A stretch of DNA of 64,000 bases from assembly GCA_030295235.1 (NCBI GenBank), contig AP026124.1:806001-870000 (forward strand), read 5' to 3'. Each line of letters opens with the position of its first letter. Within the stretch, counting starts at the first letter, position 1. The position numbers and the translations under genes are program-made. Positions 10,739 to 19,609 of the stretch are shown here, in pieces. The notes under the pieces are model-generated. The model ran no database searches and was not told the origin of the DNA. It was given only the letters and a program-made list of their open reading frames with translations. This DNA comes from Fistulifera solaris (taxonomy: Eukaryota > Bacillariophyta > Bacillariophyceae > Naviculales > Stauroneidaceae).

Positions 10739-11206
10739 TTAAAACGCAGGCTCCTTTTTCTTCGGATTCCATACACCCTTCACGACACCTTTGATGCCAC
10801 CCGGACTTGAAAGTGCAATCTTGGACATTCCGATCATCGTCACGAGAGCGAGTCCAACGTTGACAATGCGAGCAGGTCCCAACAATGCTTTGGAGATTTT
10901 GGGGACGTAGTCCGTAATTACGTAATTGAGGCCGACCCACGAATGTGCGGTGATATTTGCCGAAAGCAACAAGCCAAATGTCTTGTTGAATTTTCCATCC
11001 GTCATCGAATCAGGAACCATAAAATACAGGGGCGTGAGAAAAGCTAACGAAAAGGTCATTCCGTGGTGAACGCGTGTAGCAAGAGAACCAGCATCGCCCT
11101 CCAAAAAACTGGGAGTGGTAGAGAACCTTTTCGGTGATTGAGCAAGTCGCTGTTGCGCTCGGCTCCGAAGAAGCATGAGGGATTGTGATGGTAGTGTGCG
11201 AAACAT
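10739..11206 (-). CDS. SDH4: Succinate dehydrogenase membrane anchor subunit (CybS/SdhD type)
   Basis: Small membrane anchor of mitochondrial complex II that helps bind haem b and ubiquinone. 155 residues. The first 30 are an Arg/Ser/Gln-rich presequence without acidic residues. Three hydrophobic helices follow (about residues 51-65, 77-98 and 112-131). The helix 2 signature AHSWVGLNYVITDY carries the conserved histidine H88 and the Asp-Tyr pair D99/Y100 that contacts quinone in the family. This combination is characteristic of CybS. It is divergently transcribed from RPB3. Confidence 0.85.
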   Translation of the reverse strand: MFRTLPSQSLMLLRSRAQQRLAQSPKRFSTTPSFLEGDAGSLATRVHHGMTFSLAFLTPLYFMVPDSMTDGKFNKTFGLLLSANITAHSWVGLNYVITDYVPKISKALLGPARIVNVGLALVTMIGMSKIALSSPGGIKGVVKGVWNPKKKEPAF

Positions 11207-11794
11207 AATTGGTACAAGATTATTTATGGTAATTTGTTTGCCTTTTAAATTGCGATGACCAAACCCGAAGTTTTTTTTTTTTGCGAAGATCGCTTTTGAC
11301 TTTTGACGCTTCTTCTTCGATGATCATCAATACGGAGTACTCCGTTGTAGTAAAATGCGTCGAAGCCTTACTGGTACTCCATACAATTACAAAAAACAAC
11401 GTTTGATGTCGCATCAAAATCATATCCGGGTCTTTCTACAGATAAATTTCCTACAGCGGCAACGTGAATTTTACGTAGACAATCGACACGGTCCAACTAT
11501 CATCCTTTATTCGTCTTGGGTTCGATTTCTTTATGTCTCAGTTTACGTTCATTAACACAACCTATGTTTGGAAAGGTGTTGATGCGATTCAAGGCAAACG
11601 GACCAAGAAGGTATGAGGTCGCAACGTCAAACTCCTCTATATCCATATCCGGGTGTTCTTTAGTTCGTACGACGTGCGGCAAAAAGCCGACTTTATACCG
11701 CCAGTGTAGTGCGACCATGAAACAATCCGATTATTCATTCATACCGGTACATTTCATTGGATCAGACCAGAACAATTAAGCAAACAACAACACC
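11207..11794. other. Divergent intergenic region with 14-bp palindrome
   Basis: 588 bp between the SDH anchor and RPB3 genes, no supported gene. It contains a poly-T run near 11271-11283 and a perfect 14-bp palindrome, ACGGAGTACTCCGT (11332-11345). Its left half overlaps TACGGAGTA, the reverse complement of an element seen in three other intergenic regions. A TACCGGTA copy lies near 11743. Confidence 0.6.
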
Positions 11795-12763
11795 ATGCCT
11801 CAGCAACGATACCCAAAAGTAGAGATCCTGTCGGTTCAACCACACGAAATCAAATTTATTTTGTCGGAAACGGACACGAGTGTCGCGAATGCGCTGCGTC
11901 GCATCATGATCGCTGAAGTACCGACGCTGGCGATTGATTTAGTAGAATACGCTGACAACTCGTCTGTTTTGAATGATGAGTACATAGCGCATCGCCTTGG
12001 TCTCATCCCAATCCGTTATCAAAAACCAGACTCGATGAAAGGTTCGGATTGTACCGACGCTTTCTTACCTCATCACGAATGCGTTTGTTACGAACACTGT
12101 TTGCGTTGCTCGGTCGAATTCGAATTAGATGTGTCGTACACTGTAAATGGCGACGAAGATGTTTTAGCACCGTTGACGGTCACTTCGAGGGACCTACGCA
12201 GCAATAATGAGTTGGTACATCCTGCTCATTTTCTTTCTTCGGACGAACAAGAGGAAGCACAAGATGATGGAATTGCCATTGTCAAATTAGGTCCCGGACA
12301 GAAGCTAAAACTCAAGGCAATTGCACGACTTGGAATCGCCAAGGAACACGCAAAATGGAGTCCGGTGGCAGTAGCGACTTACCGATTCTGGCCGAATATC
12401 GTTCTCAACGACGAGCGATTGGCGACACTCTCTATGGAGCAAAAGCAAGAGTTGGTTGACGCCTGCCCGGATAGAATATTAGAAATTGACCAGACTACAG
12501 GAAAGCTACAAGCTGTGGAAAATGCCTGGGATATTTGTACGTATACCGAGGATTTGATGTATGCTCAAAACGCCCTCAAACGAAGAAAGGAAGATGATGA
12601 TTTTGTGACAGTGACACCATCCACAGACCGCTTCATCTTCTCTGTTGAAACAACAGGTTGTATGGATGCTGATGAAGTACTTATTGCGGCTCTGAAAGTG
12701 TTGAAAAAGCGGTTGAACGACTTGGCCCGAGAACTTGAGACGATCAAAGAAATGAATAGCTAA
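11795..12763 (+). CDS. RPB3: RNA polymerase II subunit RPB3
   Basis: Alpha-like subunit that pairs with RPB11 to nucleate RNA polymerase II assembly. 322 residues, intact. The alpha-motif region (SVANALRRIMIAEVPTLAID, residues 29-48) is followed by the IAHRLGLIPI strand-loop and a zinc-binding cluster with C96, C98, C102 and C105 in the pattern C-x-C-x3-C-x2-C, specific to RPB3 as opposed to RPC40. Near the end the second dimerisation helix appears (DEVLIAALKVLKKRLNDLA). Nuclear housekeeping gene. Confidence 0.95.
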   Translation: MPQQRYPKVEILSVQPHEIKFILSETDTSVANALRRIMIAEVPTLAIDLVEYADNSSVLNDEYIAHRLGLIPIRYQKPDSMKGSDCTDAFLPHHECVCYEHCLRCSVEFELDVSYTVNGDEDVLAPLTVTSRDLRSNNELVHPAHFLSSDEQEEAQDDGIAIVKLGPGQKLKLKAIARLGIAKEHAKWSPVAVATYRFWPNIVLNDERLATLSMEQKQELVDACPDRILEIDQTTGKLQAVENAWDICTYTEDLMYAQNALKRRKEDDDFVTVTPSTDRFIFSVETTGCMDADEVLIAALKVLKKRLNDLARELETIKEMNS

Positions 12764-12914
12764 TTAAATCATTGATGTATTGTCGTGTACTTGATATTTC
12801 ATCAGCACGTTCAGTCAATTCTTTACTTGTCTGATATTTACAGTTCTAGAAGGAATGGATCTAAACCTTTTTAGAGAAGTTAACTCGCTATCTATGGTTT
12901 TTAAAAGTGCAACA

Positions 12915-14335
12915 TTACATCTCCTCCTTGAAGTTCTTGTGCTCCTGAGCAATGTACTTGTCAGCTCCGACCGCATCTGCTAGTTTGTCAAGAAGAATGG
13001 CTGATATTATTCTTATCGGTTTCTTCAAATAATTGGGATCGTGAGGCGGTCCCTTCATTTCACCTATTCGGTCGATTACTTCTCGACCAATAATGACAGT
13101 CCCGAAACAAGAAGGCGGCCCATCGTTGTCGGCTTGATTTATGTATATGGCCGGCCCCGGTCTATGTTTGCTTCTATCGTTTGGCTTGAAGCACACCGTA
13201 TACTTGGACTGTGGCAACGCATTGGCGCTGTCTTCCGGAAACGGCAAATGACCAAAGCCATGAGAAATCATTTTGTCTATTGGGATGCTGGATTGCTTCG
13301 CGTTTGAGGTTAACTTCTTTGCCAGCGAATTATTTGTGTTCATCAACTTTGCAGCCAAGGCAGTGGTGAGCGCGCCAGCAGACACTGTCTGCGTCAAATC
13401 GGTCGAAAGAGTGCGTCCATCATTGAAGTATATTGTTGGGCCACTCCACAATCCAAGGTCGATTTGTTTCAAGAAGAAGAAGACGCTTGTCGGAGCTACT
13501 TTCTCGCTTGTAATTTCAATAGTGAAGTACGAAAACATATCATCGACTTCATCTGTCAGTCTTGGCAAATAAAGCTGAAATTGGATAAAATGCGGACCGG
13601 GTCCAAACTCTTCAACGGTAAGTTTCTCAAAAAGTACTTGTAAATCTCTATCGATTGCACGTCTTTCTGCCTCAATTTGTGATGTGTAGAGCTGATACGA
13701 TCCCCATGCCTGTTTCACCTCTTCTGCAGCTTGATCGAGTAGCTTCCGTTCTTCCGAAAGCGCCAAAGCTTGCTGGGCGAGCTCTTTTGCAGCAGCTCTA
13801 AATGTTGCCCCATAAGAGACATTTTCTCAGGCTCATTTGTTACGTCGCTGTCAGTAGACATTGTGCTGTCTTTATTTTCCGAGTTTTCACCGTTTGTCAT
13901 TGCGTTCTGGATCGATTGCGATTGAGATTTGGCCAATTCTACAAGAAGTTTCTCTTGACTCAACAGTAGCTCATCCCTCAGTGAATTTTCAGCCACGTTG
14001 TCTTCCTGAATCTTTCTAGAAGCATGTTGTCCGAACATGATACCAAAGTAGAACGTTCCCCCGAGTAAGACTGATGATATTAAGAGAAGAAGCGCAAGAT
14101 TCTTCTGACAAGTTGGTGTGTGATTCTGATAGATATCTTCTTCGCAATTTCCAGCCGCAACCGAGGATAGATCCATGGAAGAGCTAGATTGGGAATCATC
14201 ACTGTCGATATCTCTTGAGAGCCAAGGTATTTTGGGTGTCATTCTACTTGGCAGCGAGTTTCTTTTCGAGGGAATGATATCATGGTACGTAGAATTTGTA
14301 TGGATTGGGAGAAAATCTGAGTGTCGCTTTCCCAT
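12915..14335 (-). CDS. Type II membrane protein with cyclophilin-like domain (one frame break)
   Basis: About 473 residues once a frame break at a run of four C on the plus strand (13808-13811) is taken as one missing base. The N-terminal ~70 residues are Ser-rich and polar. One transmembrane helix follows (LALLLLISSVLLGGTFYFGI, about residues 80-100), then a coiled coil, and a C-terminal domain resembling cyclophilins: an N-terminal strand with VAPTSVFFFLKQ, a GPAIYINQADN segment and a CFGTVIIGREVIDRI segment. The canonical peptidyl-prolyl isomerase active-site arginine and FHR motif are not visible, so catalysis is doubtful. Topology suggests the domain is in the secretory lumen or outside. 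The cyclophilin assignment is from pattern only. Confidence 0.75.
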
Positions 14336-14817
14336 AATTGCTTACTTGGTCGGTTCGTTTTTTTTTGCTTAGCTCGCTTCACTCATTCACCATGTGGGCT
14401 TGTTGATTTCAGAGAATGAAATCGAATTGGAATTAAAAAAGACAATCTTAACGCGATTGTCTCGATACAAGTGTCTCCGTTTGTCCGCTTCCAACATCGC
14501 GTTTGTATTATCATCGATACACTCCGTATCCAATTTTTTCAACGGAATAGAACGAAATATGTAAAATTTTCAACGGAACTTACAAAGAAGGTTCCTTAAA
14601 TTCATAATAACGTAGACGTTATCGGTGTGAGTATCAAAATACTTACAAGTTGGTAATAAATCCCAACGGATCAAAGCGCCTGTCGTTTGGCCGTCTAGCC
14701 CTAACCCCAAACAAACAACCGTTTCTGCCACCTCTAATTGTGCTTCATCCATTCATTCCTCATCAACACATTTCGAGAGACTCTCTACCAGATGGTAGAG
14801 TGCCCCTAATCGACAGT
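14336..14817. other. Divergent intergenic region
   Basis: 482 bp between divergent genes. I see no gene. A T-run occurs near 14360. A longer frame continues upstream of the TSR3 Met but has no protein-family character. Confidence 0.45.
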
Positions 14818-15672
14818 ATGGTCAAGCCAAAAGGAGGTAAAAAGAAATCAAGCGGACAGCACTCGCGGATCAAAACATCGCACCAGCAACGGGTTCGAGA
14901 TGGGATTCTAGAAAGCAATGAGGAAGACATTAAACGGCGCAATGAAGAGCTTACATTCTGTGGAGAAGTGAAGAAAGATCCGTTCAAAGGCCTTTCGTTG
15001 AGAATGTGGGACTTCGCTCAGTGTGATCCGAAACGGTGTACGGGAGCACGATTGGCGAAACGTGGTATTTTTCAGAAAATGCCGTTGAAGCAAAACTTCC
15101 GAGGAATTGTTCTCAGTCCCCAAGGTACTCAATCGGTGAGCCCCGCGGATTTGCCTATTCTCGAGAAGTCCGGTATATCATTGATTGACTGTTCTTGGGC
15201 GCGTCTGGACGAAATTCCGTTTCGACAAATGCAAGCAGGGCATCATCGACTTCTACCATTTATGGTGGCGGCGAATACTGTCAATTACGGCAAGCCAAGT
15301 AAGCTGAGCTGTGCGGAAGCTGCTGCTGCGACTTTGTATATTTGTGGAAAGCAAGATGCTGCTATAGCTTTAATGGACGAGTTTTCCTGGGGTAAGGAAT
15401 TTTTACGTCTCAATAAAGAAGTACTTGAATTGTACGCAAGTTGTACAGATTCGACCGAAGTTGTGGAGAAGCAAAACGAGTGGTTGGCAAAGTCAGAGCT
15501 CGAAGCGACTCGCCTGGTAAATGTTGATGACTATGCGTTAGGAGATCTTCCTCCCGATGACGACGAGTTCCATGAGGACGACGAATATTCAGCAAGCGAC
15601 GATGCTTCTGACGCTGAGGTTGACAAGTTTGGTAATTTCGTTGAAAAGGGGATTGAAAATAGTGATGGCTAA
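14818..15672 (+). CDS. TSR3: TSR3-type 18S rRNA aminocarboxypropyltransferase
   Basis: Transfers the 3-amino-3-carboxypropyl group from SAM to the hypermodified pseudouridine of 18S rRNA during late 40S maturation in the cytoplasm. The start MVKPKGGKKK gives 284 residues to the first stop. Conserved elements in order: WDFAQCDPKRCTG (residues about 63-75), then LSPQGTQSVSPADLPIL, the DCSWARLDEIPF motif, and LLPFMVAANTVNYGKPSKLSCAEA, which form the SAM and substrate pocket. An acidic tail follows, as in yeast TSR3. The first stop is TAA at 15670-15672. The same frame remains open and similarly acidic for another 32 codons to 15771, described separately. Confidence 0.93.
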   Translation: MVKPKGGKKKSSGQHSRIKTSHQQRVRDGILESNEEDIKRRNEELTFCGEVKKDPFKGLSLRMWDFAQCDPKRCTGARLAKRGIFQKMPLKQNFRGIVLSPQGTQSVSPADLPILEKSGISLIDCSWARLDEIPFRQMQAGHHRLLPFMVAANTVNYGKPSKLSCAEAAAATLYICGKQDAAIALMDEFSWGKEFLRLNKEVLELYASCTDSTEVVEKQNEWLAKSELEATRLVNVDDYALGDLPPDDDEFHEDDEYSASDDASDAEVDKFGNFVEKGIENSDG

Positions 15673-15771
15673 TACCATTTGTCGTCGGAAGATGATTCCG
15701 AAGGAGAAGTGGATCGTATCGGTAAATTCGTCGCGAAGAAGAAAAATGTTGGTGAGGAGATTGTCGATTAG
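15673..15771 (+). other. In-frame open extension after the TSR3 stop
   Basis: Directly after the TAA of TSR3 the same frame continues for 32 sense codons to a TAG at 15769-15771. The extension (SSEDDSEGEVDRIGKFVAKKK) resembles the segment just before the stop (AEVDKFGNFVEK) in order and composition. It may therefore be the original C-terminus cut by a nonsense change, a readthrough product, or a base error at the TAA. Confidence 0.55.
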
Positions 15772-15979
15772 CTTGCACGTCAGACATGCGTTGCCATGGT
15801 CGACATCGATATAACAAAGTCTACGAAGGCAACATGGATCGAGTCTTATTAGCAAGCGTTTTGACGATCAAAGATGATGCAATAAGAGTCCATTTTCAGA
15901 ATGCAGCACTCAGCGCTCATTATCCACGATGTTAAGTATGTTCCGAGATCCCCTATAACTCTACTTGTAAAATATTGTA

Positions 15980-17599
15980 TCACAACTTAACTCTCTCTTT
16001 GGGATGCATAAAAAAACAGTCTTTGCGTGCACACTCCGCCCCGAAGCGACATTGTACTTTTTGAAATCTTCGTTTATCCTTCTTGGTAGCCGCGTGCCCT
16101 CCTCCCCATTTCAACACCGAAGGTGCAGCTTTATTTGATGTTGCGTCGGGTAGAATGGCATCCATCCCGTTGTTAGTCCATTCAACATCATCTGCTCGAA
16201 CAGTTACTCCCTCTTCGACACACAGTGGACATCTTAGCAGCAGATTGTCGTCCTTTTTTGATGTCGACGACATGCATTTATCACACATGAGTACTGGAAC
16301 ACCGCACATACTGCATTTCTTTTTTCCAAGATAGCGATCCCATGGTTTTTCGCACAAACAACATTTTGTATCTGTTGTAGATGAGTGGCTGTGACCGAGA
16401 ACACCTCCATCGCCGTCCCTATCTCCGGCTCCACAAGCTTCCCGTTTATCAAATACAAAGTTTTTACCTCGAAAGTATCCTCCCGTCGGAAATTCTTGTA
16501 AGTATTTCTCCACACCACCTTGTAGTTGGAATACTCCTTTCACATTGTTAACTGTATTCCGTAAGTACGCGGAAGCACGTTCGCAACGCACTCCACCCGT
16601 GCAGAACAGCATGACATTCTTGTCTTGTAACTTTTCCTGTGTTTCTTTTTTGTTCAGCCACTTGGCAAAATCTGTACTCTTGCGCATCTTCGGATCAATG
16701 TACTCTGCACCTGGTGCTGTTGGTGCATCTGCCTGTTGTCCATCAAATCGTCCCAAGGCGGCTTCATAGTGATTTCGGACGTCAATCACGACAGTACTCG
16801 AAGAATCTTGTTCCAGCATTTTATGAAAGTCGGCAGGAGGAAGGTGAAAACCCGTCTTTTCCAATGGTGCTGGGTCCTGGTCTTCTTTGCGTTTAGGAAA
16901 ACCGTAAAACACTAGTTCTTGCACCGGAAATAGCTTGAGATCCTTGAAATGTCGGTCCGCTTGTACATGGTCAATGAATTTAAAATCCGTTTGACTAAAT
17001 ACTTTGGGATCGAATCGTTTCAAGTCTCGGCAGAAATGACGCAGTGTTTCGACCGCTGTATTGTGTTGGTCGTCGATGGCACTCAAGGTCACGTTGAGGC
17101 CTTCTCGCGCCACCCGGATGCGACCACCTAGATTCGGTCGATGTTCGGCGATTTGCACCAGAAAGGCCATGAGCAAATCAACTTTGGATTGCGGCCACAG
17201 TGGTTCTGTTACATACTGATAAAAGAGAAGGATCGAAGCTGTGGGTAGTTGCTCTAGTGGTGTTTCTTTCATGAGTTTCAGAATCTCAGCATTCGTATAG
17301 TGCACGGACGATTTCAGCACGACGGCTTTCGGAAACCATTTGCCCAAAGATTTGGTGTGTTTGGCACTCATGTCTTGGAAGGAAGGAATCGGTGTGGGTA
17401 CATATGTCTTTTCGAGTTCTTCTTCGCTGGGAATCGTTCGTTGAATAGTGTTGTTGTTTAGTGCTTCATTCGATGCAGTGTCACTCGAATGCTTTTCTGA
17501 TTCTTCCCGTTGCTTCTTTCGCGCTTTTTGTTCTTTTCGACTCAAGCGACCGCGTTTTCGATCGGCCTTCGCTTTTGGGTGCTCATCTCCATTTGTCAT
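15980..17599 (-). CDS. TrhO/TSTD2-like rhodanese protein with C-terminal CCCH zinc finger
   Basis: 539 residues from the Met at 17599 (an upstream in-frame Met at 17629 adds 10). The lysine-rich N-terminus is followed by the acylphosphatase-like part of the UPF0176/TrhO family (LGGRIRVAREGLNVTLSA), a middle segment, and a rhodanese domain with active-site loop CTGGVRCERASAYL. A Cys-rich segment with several C-x2-C pairs follows. Bacterial TrhO hydroxylates uridine 34 of tRNA; human TSTD2 is the animal relative, with unproven activity. The last 25 residues add a classical C-x5-C-x4-C-x3-H zinc finger, usually RNA-binding. A tRNA or RNA substrate is therefore plausible but inferred. Confidence 0.85.
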   Translation of the reverse strand: MTNGDEHPKAKADRKRGRLSRKEQKARKKQREESEKHSSDTASNEALNNNTIQRTIPSEEELEKTYVPTPIPSFQDMSAKHTKSLGKWFPKAVVLKSSVHYTNAEILKLMKETPLEQLPTASILLFYQYVTEPLWPQSKVDLLMAFLVQIAEHRPNLGGRIRVAREGLNVTLSAIDDQHNTAVETLRHFCRDLKRFDPKVFSQTDFKFIDHVQADRHFKDLKLFPVQELVFYGFPKRKEDQDPAPLEKTGFHLPPADFHKMLEQDSSSTVVIDVRNHYEAALGRFDGQQADAPTAPGAEYIDPKMRKSTDFAKWLNKKETQEKLQDKNVMLFCTGGVRCERASAYLRNTVNNVKGVFQLQGGVEKYLQEFPTGGYFRGKNFVFDKREACGAGDRDGDGGVLGHSHSSTTDTKCCLCEKPWDRYLGKKKCSMCGVPVLMCDKCMSSTSKKDDNLLLRCPLCVEEGVTVRADDVEWTNNGMDAILPDATSNKAAPSVLKWGGGHAATKKDKRRFQKVQCRFGAECARKDCFFMHPKERVKL

Positions 17600-17903
17600 G
17601 TTGTTGATAATGGAAATGAGTAGATACAAGTATTTGTTTCGTCAACGCGAGTTCTTTGCCTTTTTTGCGCTCAGCGATGTGGATTCTGGATGGTGGATGG
17701 TGTAAGTTGCAAGGCTTAACTCTGTCGTACTGTTATACGAAGATACCTTGTGTTGACGGTCAGACAATGGTGTCTCGAAACCAATCACCAAAGAAAGAAA
17801 AACCGAGCCATTTCGCGGCCCTATCCCATCCTAGTTTCTTGATGTTATTTCAGATAAAAGCCGTGTCATAACTCTTCATACGCACACAAGAAAAGACTAT
17901 CAA
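17600..17903. other. Divergent intergenic region
   Basis: 304 bp between the TrhO-like and RRM genes. It should contain both promoters. I see no gene and no strong motif. Confidence 0.45.
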
Positions 17904-18728
17904 ATGGCAAGCGAGGATGAGGAATCATCTCGAGTGGGCGGAGAAGGAGAGAAAACGGAGCAGGCCGAGACGGACAAGAAACGCCGTCGTCGCAAAAGAA
18001 ATCGCAACAAGAAGAATGCCGAAGACCAAGAGGAAGAACAGGCTTTAACACCGCAACTCACTTCTATTGAAAATGAACGTACCAGTCAAGTCGATAGGAC
18101 AGTATTTGTGGAAGGCATTCCCTATACTGCGAAACCCGACGACATTCGAGAATTCTTTCAACAACATGGACTAGAAGATATCGAGGATGTGCGTTTGCCG
18201 GTATGGCAAGATACCGGACGATTGCGGGGCTTTGGTCATGTTGTTTTCACGAGTCTAACATCGAAAGACAAAGCGCTGGCATTGTCCGGCAAGTACCTGC
18301 AAAATCGCTACCTTTCCATTTCAGCGGCCAATAAACCCAAAGAACAACGATTCGAAGCGACATCGTCGGAACCTTCCAAAAAGATAATGTTGAAAAACTT
18401 ATCTTATGAGGCTACAGAAGAAGACATTCAAGTTGCGTTAGAGAAATATGGTCGGATTGTCGAGGGTGGCGTCCGAGTTGTGCGCCATTCGGTCGGTGAG
18501 CGTAGAAGCAAAGGATTCGCCTACGTCGAATTCGGAGTCCATCGAAAGTGCAAGGAAGGTTATGCAACAAAAATTGTCATTCACAATCGCCAAGCGTTCT
18601 GTGATTACGATCATGGTCGAGTGAAAGGTAGCTTTCGTACCGCTGATGGCCGCTATTGGCAAAAGAGTATGGTCATACCACCGATGGCAGAGAGTCCAAG
18701 AAACAAAAAGTATAGACCCGCCAGCTAA
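17904..18728 (+). CDS. Two-RRM RNA-binding protein, nucleolin-like
   Basis: 274 residues. A charged N-terminus with a strongly basic cluster (KKRRRRKRNRNKK, about residues 25-38) looks like a nuclear or nucleolar signal. RRM1 (about residues 65-145) has RNP2 VFVEGI and RNP1 RGFGHVVF. RRM2 (about residues 153-225) has RNP2 IMLKNL and RNP1 SKGFAYVEF. The C-terminal part contains a Gly/Arg-poor conserved-looking segment (DYDHGRVKGSFRTADGR). Probably a pre-rRNA or mRNA processing factor. Two RRMs alone do not give a specific assignment. Confidence 0.85.
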   Translation: MASEDEESSRVGGEGEKTEQAETDKKRRRRKRNRNKKNAEDQEEEQALTPQLTSIENERTSQVDRTVFVEGIPYTAKPDDIREFFQQHGLEDIEDVRLPVWQDTGRLRGFGHVVFTSLTSKDKALALSGKYLQNRYLSISAANKPKEQRFEATSSEPSKKIMLKNLSYEATEEDIQVALEKYGRIVEGGVRVVRHSVGERRSKGFAYVEFGVHRKCKEGYATKIVIHNRQAFCDYDHGRVKGSFRTADGRYWQKSMVIPPMAESPRNKKYRPAS

Positions 18729-18910
18729 AAGCTAAACATTCAGAAAAATTAATAGAAATAATGTCATGTGGATAATTGTGGTTATTTTAAGTCATCCTGC
18801 AGCTTCGGATTGTTTTCTTTCAACAACGTTTCTGGTGAGCTAAAGAATGAGTGCAGCTCTAACTCATAGTATATACGCAAAAAGAAGCTCGTAGCAAATA
18901 TGCAAGCGAA

Positions 18911-19301
18911 ACATCGAGGTAAACAAGCAAAAATTAAAACACAAGAGTACTGGTAAGCTGAAAAGCAAAAGATCGTTTTCTTGAAAAATGAAAAGGATAG
19001 ACCTTAGCTCTAACGCGGATTCGAACCACGGAAAAATCGAGGGAAACAAGCAAAAATTAAAACACAAGAGTACCGGTAAGCGCTTGAAAAGCAAATGACA
19101 AGATCTCACCAGAACAGTCCGTTTTCTTGAAAAATGAAAAGGATAGACCTTAGCTCTAACGCGGATTCGAACCACGGAAAAATCGAGGGAAACAAGCAAA
19201 AATTAAAACACAAGAGTACCTGCTACCGGTAAAAGCGCTTGAAAGCAAAAGACAAGATCTCACCAGAACAGTCCGTTTTCCTGAAAAATAAAAAAACACT
19301 A
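18911..19301 (-). repeat. Tandem repeats containing the 3' part of tRNA-Thr
   Basis: Lies immediately 3' of the tRNA-Thr gene on the minus strand. The T arm plus 3' acceptor strand of the tRNA recurs at 19007-19032 and 19153-19178, spaced 146 and 149 bp from each other and from the real tRNA. The intervening sequence (with AAGCAAAAATTAAAACACA and TTGAAAAATGAAAAGG blocks) is repeated too, with a third partial copy from about 18911. The copies keep the pol III B-box sequence GGTTCGAATCC but lack the A-box half, anticodon and 5' acceptor strand. The whole gap 18729-19609 contains nothing else I can support except this array and the tRNA. Confidence 0.9.
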
Positions 19302-19374
19302 GCTCTAACGCGGATTCGAACCACGGACCTCCTCATTACTAATGAGGTGCTCTAACCAACTGAGCTATTAGAGC
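19302..19374 (-). tRNA. tRNA-Thr(AGT)
   Basis: 73 nt that folds into a standard cloverleaf. The acceptor stem GCTCTAA/TTAGAGC has 7 bp. The D arm is GCTC-AGTTGGTTA-GAGC. The anticodon stem is CCTCA/TGAGG with loop TTAGTAA, giving anticodon AGT (read as IGT) for threonine. The T arm is CGTGG-TTCGAAT-CCGCG with one G-T pair. No intron. The A box and B box are both intact. Confidence 0.96.
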
Positions 19375-19609
19375 TGCCACAAGAATCCCTCTTGTGATAG
19401 TATATATATTGATTTACATGATCGTTATTGTACCTGGTAGCTCGCTTTGTGGCAGTCGTCGTCGCGACGCCGCATTCAAAGGACAAGTTTACGCGGCATC
19501 TCACAAAGCAGTACTGTATGCAAAGTGCAAAATCTCACCCCAAGGAATCACAATCACGTTCATGTCAAATCATCGAATGTTTATTTGGGACTTTAAAAAA
19601 TCATCTTTT

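Noticed and set aside
11500-11779. Short open frames upstream of RPB3 on both strands
   Set aside because: No recognisable domain. They overlap in opposite directions within a promoter-sized gap.
18911-19301. tRNA pseudogenes or a SINE
   Set aside because: The copies lack the A box, anticodon arm and 5' acceptor strand, are in tandem rather than dispersed, and have no poly(A) tail or target duplication. I call them tandem partial repeats.
19394-19609. Upstream extension of the secretory protein at 19610
   Set aside because: It starts 20 bp from the tRNA gene, has no presequence character, and would bury a clear signal peptide inside the protein.
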